DNA of 64,000 nucleotides from Leishmania infantum JPCM5. Its lineage: Eukaryota > Euglenozoa > Kinetoplastea > Trypanosomatida > Trypanosomatidae. Position 1 is the stretch's first letter. Each line of letters starts with the position of its first letter. The stretch spans positions 356,130 to 420,129 of the forward strand of contig NC_009418.2 in NCBI RefSeq assembly GCF_000002875.2. Direction: 5' to 3'. The position numbers and the translations under genes are program-made. Shown piece after piece: positions 62,337-64,000 of the stretch. The notes beneath the pieces were generated by a model. That model was not told where the DNA came from. It searched no databases and saw only the letters and a program-made list of their open reading frames with translations.

Positions 62337-64000
62337 AGGCGGTGACGGGCAAGCTACTTCGGCTCCGCGGGCTTCTCCGTACAGACGCCATGGGGTGGGG
62401 GATCCGGCGGAGCTGATGTCTGCGCGAGAAGGGAGGGAAGACGCGGACTCTCGTCGCTGCTTCTCGCCGGCTCACCTCTCGCGCTGCCGTCTCTCGCGTG
62501 TGTGCGTCCTCCCACGCGCGTCTGCTTGGGGGGCTTTTCGGCTTCCTCGCGTGCAAGGTAACCTGCGCTGTGTGGTGGGCAACGCACGCCTGGCGCCGGC
62601 AGGCCCACCCACGCCCCGTTCCCCCCCCCTGAGCTCCTCGCCCTCGCTGCCGTGTCGGAGTCGCCCGTCTGACGCTCGCCCGGCGCTCCGTTGGCGATGT
62701 GAAGGAGCGAAGGACGACGCGGGACGGTGACACGTGCGCTGCAGGCCTGGAAACGGCGGCGTGGAGGGGGAGCGAAGGAGGGGCAGGTGACCGAGGTGGA
62801 CACGGAGGACAAACGTGGCGGTGTGGAGAAACGGACGCCCTCGCACGGAGGACGGGAGGCGCCACGCCACGCCGCATCGATCACCCGCCCCCGCCCCCCT
62901 CCACACCCCTCGACACACACGCACGCGCATATGCTGCCGTTTTTTTCGTTTCTCTGTTCGTGCTATCGCTTGATTTGACATTCGCATGTTTCTTTCGATT
63001 TCTCTCGTTTTCGTCTCTCTCCCTATGCAGAGAAGAGCCGCATGGACGTGTGCGTGTGCGTGCCGCCCTGCCATTTTCCCGTTGTGTCTCCGTGCCGCTG
63101 CCCTGCACTTCGTCTTCCCCGCCCCCTCTCTGCGCGCGTGTGTGTGCGAGGGCGGCTGATCGAGGGGACGACGAGGTGGAGAGCAGCCGCGGCACCGCAG
63201 CGCTGGGGATACATGGGCAGTGTGCAGGAGCAGCGGAGGAGAGGCACGCACACGCACTCTGGCAAGGGAGCGATGGCGCGGAGGCCGCAGGGGAATACGC
63301 AGCGGAGCGAGTGGGTACGGAGGCGGAGCGGAGGCGAGGCAGTGTTGCTTCTCTGTTCGCCCCGCTTGCGTTGGACTCGAGTGTGTCTGCGTATGCGCCC
63401 CCTGCGGCCCTCGGGCCCCTCGCCTCTCTTGCGCGCTTCGCTTCGTTTGTTTCGTTGCTGTGGCTGTCTAACTACACTTTCGAGTCGGCCAGAGTCGCGT
63501 GTGGAGATTATTCACACCATATTACGGCATGCGGCGGCTTGAGGCGACCGAGGGAGGGGCATGGCGTGCAGGCGGAGCACAAGGTGTCAGAGGGCCCTGG
63601 CCTGCGGCTGGCCCACCTCCTCTCTGTGCTCATGCGGCACGCACCTACACCAGCCCCTGCGGCCAGCACGGCTGACGTCGCCGCTTCCGCCCTCGAGGAG
63701 GAAGCCTGGCCGTGGCCTGCCTGGACCGATGCATGCCGCCCACCCGGGTCTGCGTCTGGCGCCGCTAGCGCCGCAGGTGCCCGAGGAATGGACGAGCAAA
63801 GACAAGGCGGGCCGCTAGCGGCATGGCTCGATACCCCAGCAGACGACTTGTCTTCGCCGGCCCGGATGTAGCCGTGGTGCAACAGAGGGGCGTGTGAGCT
63901 GTGCGCGAATGCGTACATGTGCCGACTTGTCCGTCGCGGAGTAAGATTTTTATATTTGAATACGCTGTTTTTCCTGGCAAACACGCGTAGCAGAAACTAA
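62322..64000 (+). repeat. Amastin unit 3' block, copy 3
   Basis: Matches copy 1 with a few small changes, for example near 63127-63150 and 63265-63280. It continues to the window edge and includes the third SIDER1-like element. Confidence 0.88.
63475..63942 (+). mobile_element. SIDER1-like element in the 3' flank of amastin gene 3
   Basis: Nearly identical to 56814-57281 and in the same position relative to its amastin gene, about 1.1 kb after the stop codon. Confidence 0.72.

Noticed and set aside
53676..64000. Long open frames of 250 to 450 codons on both strands in the amastin 5' and 3' blocks
   Set aside because: They are Arg/Ala/Pro/Cys-rich products of GC-rich DNA, overlap each other on both strands, lack domain-like composition, and several run through N gaps.
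1..64000. Searched by eye for tRNA, snoRNA or 5S genes
   Set aside because: No cloverleaf-like or box-containing sequence was convincing. A covariance-model scan would be needed to exclude small RNA genes.
53532..64000. Tuzin genes, often interleaved with amastins
   Set aside because: No ATP-binding or other tuzin-like frame was found between the amastin genes in the sequence present.

Overview
The window is nuclear DNA of a kinetoplastid, almost certainly a Leishmania species. The reasons are GC-rich intron-less genes all read from the + strand, long pyrimidine-rich spacers of 0.5 to 3 kb, pyrimidine tracts followed by AG just before start codons (spliced-leader acceptors), retroposon remnants of the SIDER/DIRE type, and a tandem amastin array. 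From memory, not checked, a paired EF-1 beta locus near ribosomal protein L13a and amastins recalls Leishmania chromosome 34. No strand switch is seen apart from one suspicious antisense fragment, so the window looks like part of one directional polycistronic unit.

Layout. 1-4.3 kb: 3' UTR/spacer of a gene outside the window, with a SIDER2 retroposon. 4.3-4.7 kb: a small Pcc1-like KEOPS subunit. 5.2-14.2 kb: two EF-1 beta genes with identical coding regions. Between them lie a stand-alone EF-1 beta N-terminal-domain gene, an assembly gap with a damaged duplicate of flanking sequence and an out-of-place antisense coding fragment, a degenerate zinc-finger retroelement remnant, and a SIDER1-like repeat. 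16.9-29 kb: PP1-type phosphatase, ribosomal protein L13a, a zinc-finger protein, a PPR-like probable mitochondrial protein, a second SIDER2, and RPB6. 30-33 kb: a possible second decayed retroelement and a third SIDER2. 33.6-51.5 kb: a tail-anchored ubiquitin-conjugating enzyme, a small probable mitochondrial membrane protein, a coiled-coil protein with a C1q/TNF-like end, a small Tim-like protein, a Wee1-like kinase, a fourth SIDER2, and an ETHE1-like pseudo-metallohydrolase fused to two rhodanese domains. 53.5-64 kb: three amastin genes in tandem units, with a second gap that probably hides about 2.2 kb.

How the parts work together. As usual in trypanosomatids, neighbouring genes share transcription rather than function. 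Control is expected after transcription, through the 3' UTRs. The repeats matter here because four near-identical SIDER2 copies sit in the sense orientation downstream of genes, and SIDER1-like copies lie in the amastin 3' flanks and also between the EF-1 beta genes. Start codons were chosen from in-frame ATGs, homology recalled from memory and acceptor positions. All identity statements are by-eye comparisons.
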